A stretch of 64,000 nucleotides of DNA from assembly GCF_009857815.1 (NCBI RefSeq), contig NZ_WVVW01000001.1, positions 1,116,001 through 1,180,000 of the forward strand, read 5' to 3'. Below the pieces are notes generated by a model that ran no database searches, was not told the origin of the DNA, and worked only from the letters and a program-made list of their open reading frames with translations. The position numbers were made by a program, and so were the translations under genes. Positions 1-7,812 of this stretch are shown piece by piece (within the stretch, counting starts at the first letter, position 1; each line of letters begins with the position of its first letter). The stretch comes from Pseudomaricurvus sp. HS19 (GTDB lineage Bacteria > Pseudomonadota > Gammaproteobacteria > Pseudomonadales > Cellvibrionaceae).

Positions 1-1
1 G

Positions 2-853
2 GACGTGCTGGAAGAGATCCTGCCGGAGAGCGGCAAGAGCATTCGCATTGGCATCAGCGGGATTCCCGGAGTGGGAAAATCCACCTTTATCGAAGCCTTT
101 GGCCAGCACCTCATCCGTCAGGGCAAGAAGGTAGCGGTACTGGCGGTGGACCCCTCCTCGCCTGTACGCGGTGGCAGTATCCTGGGGGATAAAACCCGTA
201 TGGAGCTACTGTCGCGGGAAGAGAACGCCTTTATCCGCCCCTCCCCCTCTGAAGGCGCCCTGGGTGGCGTCGCCCAGAAAACCCGTGAAACCATGCTGCT
301 GTGTGAGGCCGCCGGTTACGACGTTATCCTGGTGGAGACGGTCGGTGTGGGTCAGTCCGAGTATGAAGTGGCCGGCATGGTGGACTTCTTCCTGGTGCTG
401 ATGATCCCCAACGCCGGCGACGAGCTGCAGGGCATCAAGCGCGGCATCATGGAGCTGGCAGACGCCCTGGTGATCAACAAGGCCGACGGCGAGAGTATCA
501 ACCTGGCCCAGCGCACCCGCCAGCACTACCAGAACGCCTTCCACCTGGTGAAACACGGCAGTTTCTGGAATCCCCGGGTCGAGACCTGTTCCGCCCAGGA
601 GAACAAGGGCATCGACGATATCTGGCAGATGATCTGCGAGTACGAGCAGCTGGCGCTGGAGCACAACGCCTTCTTCGCCAAACGCGCCCGCCAGAACACC
701 GAGTGGATGAAAAAGCTGATTCACGAAATGCTGGAGCTGCGCCTGCGCCAGAACCCGGAAGTGAGGCAGCGCATGCCGCAACTGCAGTCCGGTGTGATCA
801 ACAACACCACCACCCCGTACAACGCCGCCAAGCAGATTGTCGACCTGCTGTAA
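2..853 (+). CDS. meaB: MeaB/ArgK-family GTPase, 5' end outside window
   Basis: P-loop GTPase chaperone of methylmalonyl-CoA mutase; family members gate B12 cofactor loading and protect the mutase. Visible are the Walker A loop GIPGVGKST, the switch segment ETVGVGQSE, and the guanine-specificity motif NKADG. About 283 codons are present against the usual 320-340, and the frame is open to the window edge, so the N-terminus is missing rather than lost. The apparent GTG at position 5 is only an in-frame codon. The mutase gene would be expected upstream, outside the window. Family assignment is firm; the exact partner is inferred. Confidence 0.93.
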   Translation, partial: DVLEEILPESGKSIRIGISGIPGVGKSTFIEAFGQHLIRQGKKVAVLAVDPSSPVRGGSILGDKTRMELLSREENAFIRPSPSEGALGGVAQKTRETMLLCEAAGYDVILVETVGVGQSEYEVAGMVDFFLVLMIPNAGDELQGIKRGIMELADALVINKADGESINLAQRTRQHYQNAFHLVKHGSFWNPRVETCSAQENKGIDDIWQMICEYEQLALEHNAFFAKRARQNTEWMKKLIHEMLELRLRQNPEVRQRMPQLQSGVINNTTTPYNAAKQIVDLL

Positions 854-944
854 GCAGCGGGCGGTCAATTAGCGTTCACAGGGCCTAGAGTTAGTGCCGT
901 TTTGTGGGCATAATTGCCGCCCTGTCAACCGAACCGATTGCAGA

Positions 945-1484
945 ATGCCAAGAAAGTATTTCAAGCGCTGGTTACCGGATCCTGCCGATTTTCGCAATCG
1001 GCCGGCGCTGGCATTCATGAGCAACCTGCTGCATGACCCCAACCTGTTCCACCTGAACCGGCACTCGGTCTCTGTCGCCTTCCTGATCGGCCTGTTTATC
1101 GCCTTCCTGCCCATCCCCGGACAGATGCCCCTGGCAGCCCTGTTTGCCTTCTGGCTACGCTGCAATATGCCACTGGCCGTAGCGCTGGTGTGGATCTCCA
1201 ACCCGCTCACCATGCCACCGCTCTTCTACGCCACCTACGAGCTGGGACGCTGGCTGCTGGGCAGCCCCAAGATGGCTTTTACCATTGAACTCTCCTGGGA
1301 GTGGCTCAACACCGAATTTACCCGCCTGTGGGAACCGCTGCTGGTGGGCAGCGTACTGACCGGTGTGGTGATGGGCACACTGGGCTATGTCAGCATCCAG
1401 CTGTTCTGGCGCTGGCATGTGGTGCGCAGCTGGGAGCGGCGCAAACTGCGTCGGGAACAGGCCCGGCACCGCAGCAACGGCTGA
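945..1484 (+). CDS. DUF2062 domain membrane protein
   Basis: Uncharacterised small membrane protein of 179 aa. The family signature is visible: an N-terminal segment rich in Arg/Lys (MPRKYFKRW), then hydrophobic stretches around residues 45-75 and 85-105 including FLPIPGQMP and a conserved WISNPLTMPP motif, then a further membrane segment near 130-155. It ends in a very basic tail (RRKLRREQAR). The ATG at 945 was chosen because the conserved N-terminus begins there. It ends 7 nt from the convergent hipA. Function is unknown for the family. Confidence 0.85.
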   Translation: MPRKYFKRWLPDPADFRNRPALAFMSNLLHDPNLFHLNRHSVSVAFLIGLFIAFLPIPGQMPLAALFAFWLRCNMPLAVALVWISNPLTMPPLFYATYELGRWLLGSPKMAFTIELSWEWLNTEFTRLWEPLLVGSVLTGVVMGTLGYVSIQLFWRWHVVRSWERRKLRREQARHRSNG

Positions 1485-1491
1485 TTATCGC

Positions 1492-2790
1492 CTACCAGCG
1501 CAGACGCAAATTCTCCCCGATTTCCTCCCGCAGTCCTTCCGGCACACCGGCACGCCCGGCGTACGACCACCACTCGCTGACCACCTCCACTGTGCGGGTG
1601 ATGATATCCGCCGCCTCACGGGAGAAGTTGGAAATAGCCCCGGCCACCGCCAGCAGATCGCTGCGTTGAAAATCTTCCCGCTTGCCATTGAGTGACAACT
1701 GGTGACTGTTAACCCAGGGCGAGCCCGGCTTGTAGCTGTAGGCTACATCAAAGGCCGGCGCCAGCCGCCAGCTGGCCCCCGGACTGTCGAGCAGAAAGCC
1801 GAAGTTCTTGCTGTGATCATCGTGATTGCGGGCCACCACGTTGAACACCATGCGACGAAAAATCTCCACGGCGTCCTGTCGCGGCAGGCGCAGGCGCCGG
1901 GCGGTAGCCAGCAGCGCCTCATAGCTGTAGGTTCCGGGGCGCTTGTAATCAGCATGATCCATGGCACAGAGGGAGACATAGTGCAGCTTGCGGTTGCCGA
2001 CGCGATCGAAACGGCGGGTCATAAAGTGCGCCCGGCCACCCTCTTCCAGCAGTTCACTGTAGGCCATCTGCAAACCGGCATCACGGGCCATCAGGTAGTA
2101 GGCGTACTCCATACGGCCAAAACCCTGCGGATCGCCAAACACTTCGCTGTCACGCCGGTGCTCCTCCACACCGTCGAATTTCAGCAGGTAATGCTCAAAA
2201 CCCGCTGGCGCATCCAGCTGCCCGGAGCGGATCTCGGTGCGCTCTTCATTGATGGCGATAAGCGCCTTGGCACGAGCCCCGCCAGCGGAGGTTCCTACCT
2301 GGAACAGCGCCGACAGGTTATCGTTTTCCGGCAGGGAGACCCCCAGCCGGGAGCGCTCATCCAGGACCCGTTGCGCCATGGCCACCAGCGAACCCAACTC
2401 CAGCTCCTGCTCTGCATCCTGCGGCGGACGCAGGGCCGGTGCATACTCCAGCGCCCCCATACCCCGGGTGCCGGTGTAGAGCAGGCGCTCCAGCGGAGAA
2501 AAATCCGCCGGCGAGCGCCCCTGCCGTACCAGCCAGGCATCGATCACGGCATTGCCGAAGGCGTCGGGCAGGGTATCGGCAAACACCGGCGGTAGACCGT
2601 GGTAAGTCTCCGGGTTGAGGCCCGCATACTGAAACTTGCCACGTCGCGCCGGCATGTGCAGCGGCGCGATTTCAATGCCGCTCTCCAGCCAGCGCGGGTC
2701 GTACTCAAACAGCCCGGTTCGCTGCCGCGGATCAAACACCAGTGCCCCAACCCGCTCGCCCCACAGCAATATTTCCGCCAGATTCTGCAT
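1492..2790 (-). CDS. hipA: HipA-type serine/threonine kinase toxin
   Basis: Kinase toxin of a type II toxin-antitoxin pair; E. coli HipA phosphorylates glutamyl-tRNA synthetase and induces persistence. At 432 aa it has the normal length. The N-terminal couple_hipA region spans about 1-110. The loop GTSAGGARAKA (167-177) corresponds to the nucleotide-binding/autophosphorylation loop. LLKFDG carries the ATP lysine (K204), RNHDDHSKNFGF (321-332) is the catalytic loop, and APAFDVAYS (345-352) is the DFG-like metal site. All key elements are intact, so it should be active. Its ATG overlaps the hipB stop by one base (TAATG), so the genes are translationally coupled. The physiological target here is unknown. 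Confidence 0.93.
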   Translation of the reverse strand: MQNLAEILLWGERVGALVFDPRQRTGLFEYDPRWLESGIEIAPLHMPARRGKFQYAGLNPETYHGLPPVFADTLPDAFGNAVIDAWLVRQGRSPADFSPLERLLYTGTRGMGALEYAPALRPPQDAEQELELGSLVAMAQRVLDERSRLGVSLPENDNLSALFQVGTSAGGARAKALIAINEERTEIRSGQLDAPAGFEHYLLKFDGVEEHRRDSEVFGDPQGFGRMEYAYYLMARDAGLQMAYSELLEEGGRAHFMTRRFDRVGNRKLHYVSLCAMDHADYKRPGTYSYEALLATARRLRLPRQDAVEIFRRMVFNVVARNHDDHSKNFGFLLDSPGASWRLAPAFDVAYSYKPGSPWVNSHQLSLNGKREDFQRSDLLAVAGAISNFSREAADIITRTVEVVSEWWSYAGRAGVPEGLREEIGENLRLRW

Positions 2791-3146
2791 TACCAGTCCA
2801 GGGCCTCCCCGCCGGTTTCACCCTCATCTTGCTGGCCAGCCGCCGATGCCTGTGGCCGGGCGCGCTGGCGCTGCTTGCCCTGCATCTCCAGCAGAGCCAT
2901 GGGACTAAAGCCCACTTCGGGGATAAAACTCTCCAACAGTGGCAGACAATCCAGCGCCCGCAGCACGCCCACCATATTGACGAACTTGCCCTCCCCCCGC
3001 GCCAGCTTGCCGTAGCTGACCCGTGAAATGCCCACCGCGTCAGCCACCTGCTGCTGGGTCAGGTTACGCTCCAGTCGCAACTGCTCGAGACGACGCCCGA
3101 TTTCGGCAGCAATGGCCGAATCTGTCATGGCGGAAAAGTTCATCAT
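2790..3146 (-). CDS. hipB: HipB-type HTH antitoxin
   Basis: 118-aa antitoxin and autorepressor partner of the HipA kinase. A Cro/C1-type helix-turn-helix lies at about residues 15-70 (RLEQLRLERNLTQQQVADAV, then GISRVSYGKLARGEG). The C-terminal part is Gln/Arg/Glu rich and probably flexible, as expected for an antitoxin that is degraded. Two adjacent ATG codons (3146 and 3143) are possible starts, and neither has a strong ribosome site. The upstream AT-rich region carries two 22-nt palindromes that look like its operators. Confidence 0.88.
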   Translation of the reverse strand: MMNFSAMTDSAIAAEIGRRLEQLRLERNLTQQQVADAVGISRVSYGKLARGEGKFVNMVGVLRALDCLPLLESFIPEVGFSPMALLEMQGKQRQRARPQASAAGQQDEGETGGEALDW

Positions 3147-3167
3147 TTTTACCCAGTGATTAAATTT

Positions 3168-3189
3168 CTAATCTTTAAGTAAATATTAG
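3168..3189. promoter_or_regulatory. Putative HipB operator, proximal imperfect palindrome
   Basis: A 22-nt imperfect inverted repeat with outer arms CTAAT/ATTAG and inner TTTA/TAAA. It lies 22 nt before the hipB start in AT-rich DNA. It shares the core ATCTTTA with the second palindrome at 3209-3230; the centres are 41 bp apart, about four helical turns. That HipB binds here is inference from position and symmetry. Confidence 0.6.
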
Positions 3190-3208
3190 CAGATATGGAT
3201 TGGTTTTC

Positions 3209-3230
3209 TTATCTTTATATATAAAGATAA
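3209..3230. promoter_or_regulatory. Putative HipB operator, perfect 22-nt palindrome
   Basis: A perfect inverted repeat with arm TTATCTTTATA. The outer TATC/GATA resembles the outer bases of the E. coli HipB operator, with a wider spacing. The region 3147-3440 contains no gene; it is the shared promoter region of hipBA (leftward) and the receiver-like gene (rightward). Confidence 0.65.
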
Positions 3231-3440
3231 CTTAATTAATCACAATAACTAGAAATCCTTTTTATGAGTATATTTCTTATCACTAAAATATCATAATGGC
3301 CAATATGACCCGCTCAATACCGAATGACAGCCACGGGATTGCCACACCCCGGCACGCATCGGACAATAGTCCCGCGCCCCGGCCCAAACATCATCCCCGG
3401 ACAAAGCGCAGTTACCCACCATCACACCCGGGAGAGCACC

Positions 3441-4271
3441 TTGCGCATTCTGCACGTGGAAGACTCGGCACAGCAGCAAGCAACTATGCGCAACTATCTG
3501 CGCAGCCTCTCCTGGCCACTGGAATATCACACCTGCAATAGCCTTGAGGCTATGCAGCAGCTGTGGGCAAGAGACCCCAATTTCGATCTGGTGGTGGCCA
3601 GCCTGGGCCTGCTGGAGAGCGGACACAATCCGCTCCTGCCAGAACTGGCACCGACCCCGGTGGTTGTGATTACCCGCTATAACGATGAATCCCTCGAGCA
3701 GGAACTGCTGCAGTCCGGAGCGCTGGATGTGATCGCCACCCCGGAACTTTCCCCCGCCACACTGAAACGCCTGCTGCGCTACCTGCAAGAGCGTCGCCAG
3801 CTGCAGGAACAGCTGCAACGCGCCCGCGATGCCGGCCTGGATCCGATCACCGGCCTGCACACCGGTAACCACGCACAACGGGAGCTGGAGCGCCTGATAG
3901 AGGGCAGCCAGCGTCATGGTGCCCGGTTCTCACTGGCCCTGCTCGCCCCCCGGGGCGATTTGCTGCCACTGGTCAACGCCCTGCAATACAGCCTGCGCAA
4001 AGGTGATCTGGGCGCACGGCTGGATAATGACCGGTTGTTGCTGCTGTTTCCCAATACAGTGGCTGAGGCTGCCGTACAGTGCCTCAGGCGCACGCAGGAG
4101 CAATTGGCAGCCATCTCGCCGGAAGGTAAATTTCTGGCCGCTCTCGGCGACTACAACGAGGGCAGCGCAGAGGCGTGCCTGCAGCAACTGGAGGAACAGC
4201 TGGGGAGAGGCGAAATGGGGAGAGGCGAAATGGGGAGTGACGGAATCCTTGTTAACGGCCAACCCCGGTAA
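3441..4271 (+). CDS. Degenerate receiver domain fused to degenerate GGDEF domain
   Basis: 276-aa protein from a TTG start (3441) preceded by GGGAGAG. An in-frame ATG at 3324 would add 39 residues that look non-domain. Residues 1-120 align with receiver domains of diguanylate cyclases. The acidic pair E7-D8 and T78 are kept, but the phosphoacceptor Asp is Ser54 and the conserved Lys is Thr100. Residues 130-245 begin like GGDEF domains (LDPITGLHTGN) but lack the metal/nucleotide segment DxDxFKxxND, and the GGDEF signature reads DNDRL (195-199). Neither phosphorylation nor cyclase activity is expected; a protein-protein or signal-sensing role is possible. The last 20 residues are encoded by a 15-nt tandem repeat. 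Confidence 0.75.
   Translation: MRILHVEDSAQQQATMRNYLRSLSWPLEYHTCNSLEAMQQLWARDPNFDLVVASLGLLESGHNPLLPELAPTPVVVITRYNDESLEQELLQSGALDVIATPELSPATLKRLLRYLQERRQLQEQLQRARDAGLDPITGLHTGNHAQRELERLIEGSQRHGARFSLALLAPRGDLLPLVNALQYSLRKGDLGARLDNDRLLLLFPNTVAEAAVQCLRRTQEQLAAISPEGKFLAALGDYNEGSAEACLQQLEEQLGRGEMGRGEMGSDGILVNGQPR
4201..4236. repeat. 15-nt tandem repeat, TGGGGAGAGGCGAAA unit
   Basis: Two exact copies (4201-4215, 4216-4230) plus the first 7 bases of a third, at the 3' end of the receiver-like gene. A diverged copy in the opposite orientation lies at 5087-5122. Confidence 0.8.
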
Positions 4272-4396
4272 CAGGGGTCTGGAGGGCGGCGCAGACACGG
4301 GAATCGAACGACCCGGGTACAAGCCAGGCTGGTCGGGGTTACACGGAGAGTGCTTATCGGGCCGGCCGAGGCGCAGCCACTAAACCAGGTTCAATC

Positions 4397-5104
4397 TCAC
4401 TCCCAGGTCAGGAAGCCGGGCTCGCCTTTGCCTTCCACAAGCCCGAGGCGAGCCCTGGAGGCAGACGCTGCCTCTACGGCAGCCGCAAGACGCTGCGCCT
4501 TGTATTCCAGATACTCCCGCGCCGCCTGTTCCGCCAGGGTCGCCTGCAGCCAGGGGTCAGCAAACTCGATAAAACGAGCCATCTTCCGCACCAGGGTCTC
4601 CCGCAACTGTTGCGCCAGCGCCGGATCCAGCTGCAGCAGCCGCTGGAAGTCCAGCTGGTAGAGCTGCAGGCAGGCGATGTCCTTGGTGTAATGGAGTCCT
4701 TTCAGGGTGGCCAGCTTCACCACCGGCAGCAGCGGATTGGCGGCGTGACAGTCCAGCAGTGGCTCATTGCGGTAGTCAAAAGGGGTGAAGGTACCTGTGT
4801 CGGCGTTGAAGTGAGCCAGCTCCGGCATATCACCCTCGCGAGCCGGATCGAAATAGAGATAGAGGTCACCCGTCTGCAGCAGTTGCTCGGGAATACGGAA
4901 ACTGACACCACGCTTGGCGGTCACCCGCGGCAGGCAGCGCTCGTGGTGGGTATCGGCAAGGCGGAACTCCACAAGAAGACGGTCAGAGGACCCTGTGTGA
5001 ATCGCGAAACCGCGCTCCAGCACCATGCAAAAGAGCCGGAACTGCTCCTCCTGTGTTTTGTGCGGAACAATGTCGGGGTGCTCACCCCTGTCATATCCCC
5101 ACAT
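4397..5104 (-). CDS. Unrecognised protein, 235 aa
   Basis: I do not recognise this protein. From the ATG at 5104, which has GGTGAGG close upstream, it has 235 residues; a TTG at 5152 with GAGG before it would add 16. There is no signal peptide or membrane segment. The centre looks like a soluble alpha/beta region (GDLYLYFDPAREGDMPEL, then DYRNEPLLDCHAAN). The last 100 residues are strongly helical and Ala/Leu/Gln/Arg rich (QLYQLDFQRLLQLDPALAQQ), possibly a coiled coil. The 5' end lies in the 15-nt repeat element. It converges with the receiver-like gene, with about 125 nt between. Real coding is supported by length and composition only. Confidence 0.6.
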   Translation of the reverse strand: MWGYDRGEHPDIVPHKTQEEQFRLFCMVLERGFAIHTGSSDRLLVEFRLADTHHERCLPRVTAKRGVSFRIPEQLLQTGDLYLYFDPAREGDMPELAHFNADTGTFTPFDYRNEPLLDCHAANPLLPVVKLATLKGLHYTKDIACLQLYQLDFQRLLQLDPALAQQLRETLVRKMARFIEFADPWLQATLAEQAAREYLEYKAQRLAAAVEAASASRARLGLVEGKGEPGFLTWE

Positions 5105-5122
5105 AGCCTCACCCCACCTCGC
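5087..5122. repeat. Diverged inverted copy of the 15-nt repeat element
   Basis: On the minus strand the units TGGGGTGAGGCTATG (5116-5102) and TGGGGATATG follow GCGAGG. Over a 27-nt alignment with 4210-4236 there are 21 identities. It lies at the 5' end of the unrecognised gene. Confidence 0.6.
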
Positions 5123-5393
5123 CCGCGTACCGGCGCGAAAACCCTTCTTCAATCCGACCTCGCACCCTGACCAGGGAGGGCCGGCAACCCAAGGGCCACA
5201 TTATGCAACGGGGCTTGGCCATACCCAAGGCGGATGGCGCTGCAGCCGCGACTATTGGCATACTATTCCACCGACTTTACACAACCGGACCAGAAGCTGC
5301 GTTACAGGCAGACATTCCAGCCACGGCGACGCGGTATACAATGGCGAACAACCACGCTCCGTCCACGCCCGATCCCTGCATTGAAGGCCACAC

Positions 5394-6848
5394 ATGACCA
5401 CCGAAACTATCCTGCCCGCAGCACCCGCCCATCTCTGGCGCCATTTCTATCGATTCACCCAAACCCCCCGCCCCTCCAAACACGAGCAGGCGATTTGTGA
5501 CTACATCATCCGTGAGGCAGAAGCCTGCGGCTGCCGGTATCAGCGGGACAGTTTCGGCAATCTCGTGATCCGGGTGCCTGGCTCCCCGGGCCTGGAAACC
5601 CGCCCCAGCCTGATCATCCAGAATCATGTGGATATGGTGACCGTAAAAGCGGATGACAAGGAACACGACTTCTTTTGTGACCCGTTGACACTGCAGATTG
5701 AGGATGACTGGCTGCTGGCCGACCGCACCACCCTGGGTGCCGATAACGGGGTCGGCTGTGCTGCCGCCCTGGCCCTGATGACAGACCCGGAAGTACAACA
5801 CCCGCCGCTGGAGCTGCTGTTTACCCTGGACGAAGAGACCGGACTGGGCGGAGCCCTGAATCTGGATGGCAGCCTGCTGTCAGGAAGACGTATGCTGAAC
5901 CTGGACACCGAGGACTGGGGGGAGCTCTACATTGGCTGTGCCGGTGGCCGCGACTGGCACCTGCAGCGGGACCTGCAAGGGGAAGAGACCCCGGCGGGAA
6001 TGACCGGACTGCAACTCTCCCTCAGCGGGCTGGCCGGAGGTCACTCCGGTATCCAGATCCACCAGCAACTGGGCAACGCCATCAAACTGCTGGCACAGTG
6101 GCTCTACCGTGCCGAAGCGCTGGGGGTTCGCCTCTGCAGTTTCGAGGGAGGCTCCGCCCACAACGTCATCCCCCGCTCAGCCCACCTGCTGGTTGGCTGC
6201 CCGCCCGGGTCCGTAGCGGCGCTGGAGCAGTTGAGCGAGGCGCTGCGCCAGGAGTGGCTGAACTGGCTACCGGCGGCAGACAACGGCCTGCAGCTGCAGC
6301 TGACCCCCTGCGACGCGCCGGCAACGGTGCTCGACCTTGCCGGGCAACGCCTGGTACGCCAGTGCCTGCTGGCACTGCCACACGGCGCGCAGGCCTATAA
6401 CGAGCAGCACCCGGCTGACCTGGTGGACCTGAGCATTAACCTGGCGGTGGTACGGGTCTCGGCGCAAGCGCTGTTTGTGGAGACCAGCCTGCGCTACTTC
6501 AATGCCGACCAGGCCAAAGCACTGGCAGAGAGTCTGCTATCGACGGCCGACACCTTTGGCCTGAGCGCCACCGAAGCCATCTCCTACCCGGGCTGGCAAC
6601 CGGACTTCGACAGCGAACTGCTGGCCCTGGCCAGGACCCTCTACCGCGACAACTTTGGTGAGGAGCCCGCCACCAAGGCCATCCACGCCGGGCTGGAGTG
6701 CGGCATCCTGCTGGACAAACTGCCCGGCACACAAGCGGTCTCCTTCGGGCCTACCATTCGCGGCGCCCACTCACCGCGGGAGCGATTACAGATCTCCACC
6801 ATCCAGCCCTTCTGGGACTACCTGTGCAAGCTGGTGGCAAGCCTGTGA
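5394..6848 (+). CDS. pepD: Aminoacyl-histidine dipeptidase (cytosol nonspecific dipeptidase)
   Basis: Di-zinc M20-family dipeptidase that cleaves Xaa-His and other unblocked dipeptides in the cytoplasm. At 484 aa it has the standard length. Metal and catalytic signatures are visible: IIQNHVDMV (first His-x-Asp), TTLGADNGVG (bridging Asp), LFTLDEETGLGGA (catalytic Glu-Glu), LNLDTEDWGELYIGCAGG, and the late AIHAGLECGIL and SFGPTIRGAHSPRE segments with the last His. The lid domain (about 210-395) includes GGHSGIQIHQQLGN. The ATG at 5394 begins the conserved N-terminus. It is convergent with the omega-amidase gene and monocistronic here. Confidence 0.95.
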   Translation: MTTETILPAAPAHLWRHFYRFTQTPRPSKHEQAICDYIIREAEACGCRYQRDSFGNLVIRVPGSPGLETRPSLIIQNHVDMVTVKADDKEHDFFCDPLTLQIEDDWLLADRTTLGADNGVGCAAALALMTDPEVQHPPLELLFTLDEETGLGGALNLDGSLLSGRRMLNLDTEDWGELYIGCAGGRDWHLQRDLQGEETPAGMTGLQLSLSGLAGGHSGIQIHQQLGNAIKLLAQWLYRAEALGVRLCSFEGGSAHNVIPRSAHLLVGCPPGSVAALEQLSEALRQEWLNWLPAADNGLQLQLTPCDAPATVLDLAGQRLVRQCLLALPHGAQAYNEQHPADLVDLSINLAVVRVSAQALFVETSLRYFNADQAKALAESLLSTADTFGLSATEAISYPGWQPDFDSELLALARTLYRDNFGEEPATKAIHAGLECGILLDKLPGTQAVSFGPTIRGAHSPRERLQISTIQPFWDYLCKLVASL

Positions 6849-6870
6849 GAAGTGTCCGCGGCAGCGGTCA

Positions 6871-7692
6871 CTACAGCAGCTGAAAGTCGTCCGCATCGAG
6901 CCAGGCGGGAAAACGCTGGCGGTAGTTGCGCAGTGCCTCAGCACTGAGGAGCGTGGTAAACAGCCCCTCCTCCGCCCCGGCATCGATCTGTAAGGCACCC
7001 TGGGCATCCACCACCAGGCTGTCGCCACTGTAGGCCAGGCCATTGCCGTCCACGCCGACGCGGTTGACACCGATCACGCAGGCCTGGTTTTCGATAGCGC
7101 GGGCGATCAGTAACTGTCGCCAATGGTAGGATCTTGCCGCCGGCCAGTTGGCCACAAAGATCTGCAGGTCGAAATCGTCGCGGTTGCGACACCAGACGGG
7201 AAAACGCAGGTCGTAGCAGACCAGCGGACAGATACGCCACCCCTTCCACTCCACCAGCAGTTTGTCACTACCGGCCTGATAGCGCTTATGCTCGCCACCC
7301 ATGCGGAACAGGTGGCGTTTGTCGTAGCAGTGATGCCCGCCATCCGGGGTCACCCACTGCATGCGGTTGACCGGTGGCAGCTCGCCCTGCGGATCAATAT
7401 CCACGGCGTAGCTGCCGCATATTGCAGCGCCCGTATCCGCGGCCAGCTCCCCCATCCACGCCAGCGTCGGTCCGTCGGCGGCCTCCGCCACCTCCTTGAC
7501 GTTCATGCTGAAGCCGGCGGTGAACATCTCCGGCAGCACTACCAGGTCCGCAGGCTGACGCAGCTGATGCTCGCGGATGCGCTGCGCCAGCAGGCTACGG
7601 TTGGCATCCGGCTGCTGCCAGAGGGAGTCCGGCTGCACAATGGTGACCCGCAGGTCGTTGAGAGGCTGGGTAATGACAGGAGACTCAGGCAT
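6871..7692 (-). CDS. Omega-amidase, carbon-nitrogen hydrolase (YafV/Nit2 type)
   Basis: Nitrilase-superfamily amidase of 273 aa. YafV/Nit2 enzymes hydrolyse alpha-ketoglutaramate and alpha-ketosuccinamate, the 2-oxoacids formed when glutamine or asparagine donates its amino group. The Glu-Lys-Cys triad is visible in LVVLPEMFTAGF, YDKRHLFRMGGE and CPLVCYDLRFPVW. The conserved NWPAARSYHW and ENQACVIGVNRVG segments support the YafV subgroup. It follows moxR and metZ on the same strand, about 120 nt after moxR. Placement near metZ fits methionine salvage, where a glutamine transaminase makes ketoglutaramate; this link is inference. Confidence 0.88.
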   Translation of the reverse strand: MPESPVITQPLNDLRVTIVQPDSLWQQPDANRSLLAQRIREHQLRQPADLVVLPEMFTAGFSMNVKEVAEAADGPTLAWMGELAADTGAAICGSYAVDIDPQGELPPVNRMQWVTPDGGHHCYDKRHLFRMGGEHKRYQAGSDKLLVEWKGWRICPLVCYDLRFPVWCRNRDDFDLQIFVANWPAARSYHWRQLLIARAIENQACVIGVNRVGVDGNGLAYSGDSLVVDAQGALQIDAGAEEGLFTTLLSAEALRNYRQRFPAWLDADDFQLL

Positions 7693-7812
7693 AGGGATCC
7701 CCGTGAAGGCGCAAACAGGGACGCATCCAGCTGCGCCCCCGGCTTTTTTTGGGTAAGGAGTTTAGTGCAAAGGGTCTTACGCTACCGCGTTGACGTCAAT
7801 GACCTGCGGGCG

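Noticed and set aside
3277-3296. Possible third hip operator
   Set aside because: Only the outer TTAT/ATAA arms pair; the inner bases do not fit the two clear palindromes.
4290-4376. tRNA-like fragment on the minus strand with a T-arm-like CGGG...TTCGATTCCCG
   Set aside because: The T-stem needs a 3-nt insertion, the acceptor arms do not pair over seven bases and no D-arm or anticodon stem can be drawn. At best a remnant, more likely chance.
7741-7812. Ribosome-site-like TAAGGAG followed by GTG on the plus strand
   Set aside because: It opens only onto the antisense frame of moxR.
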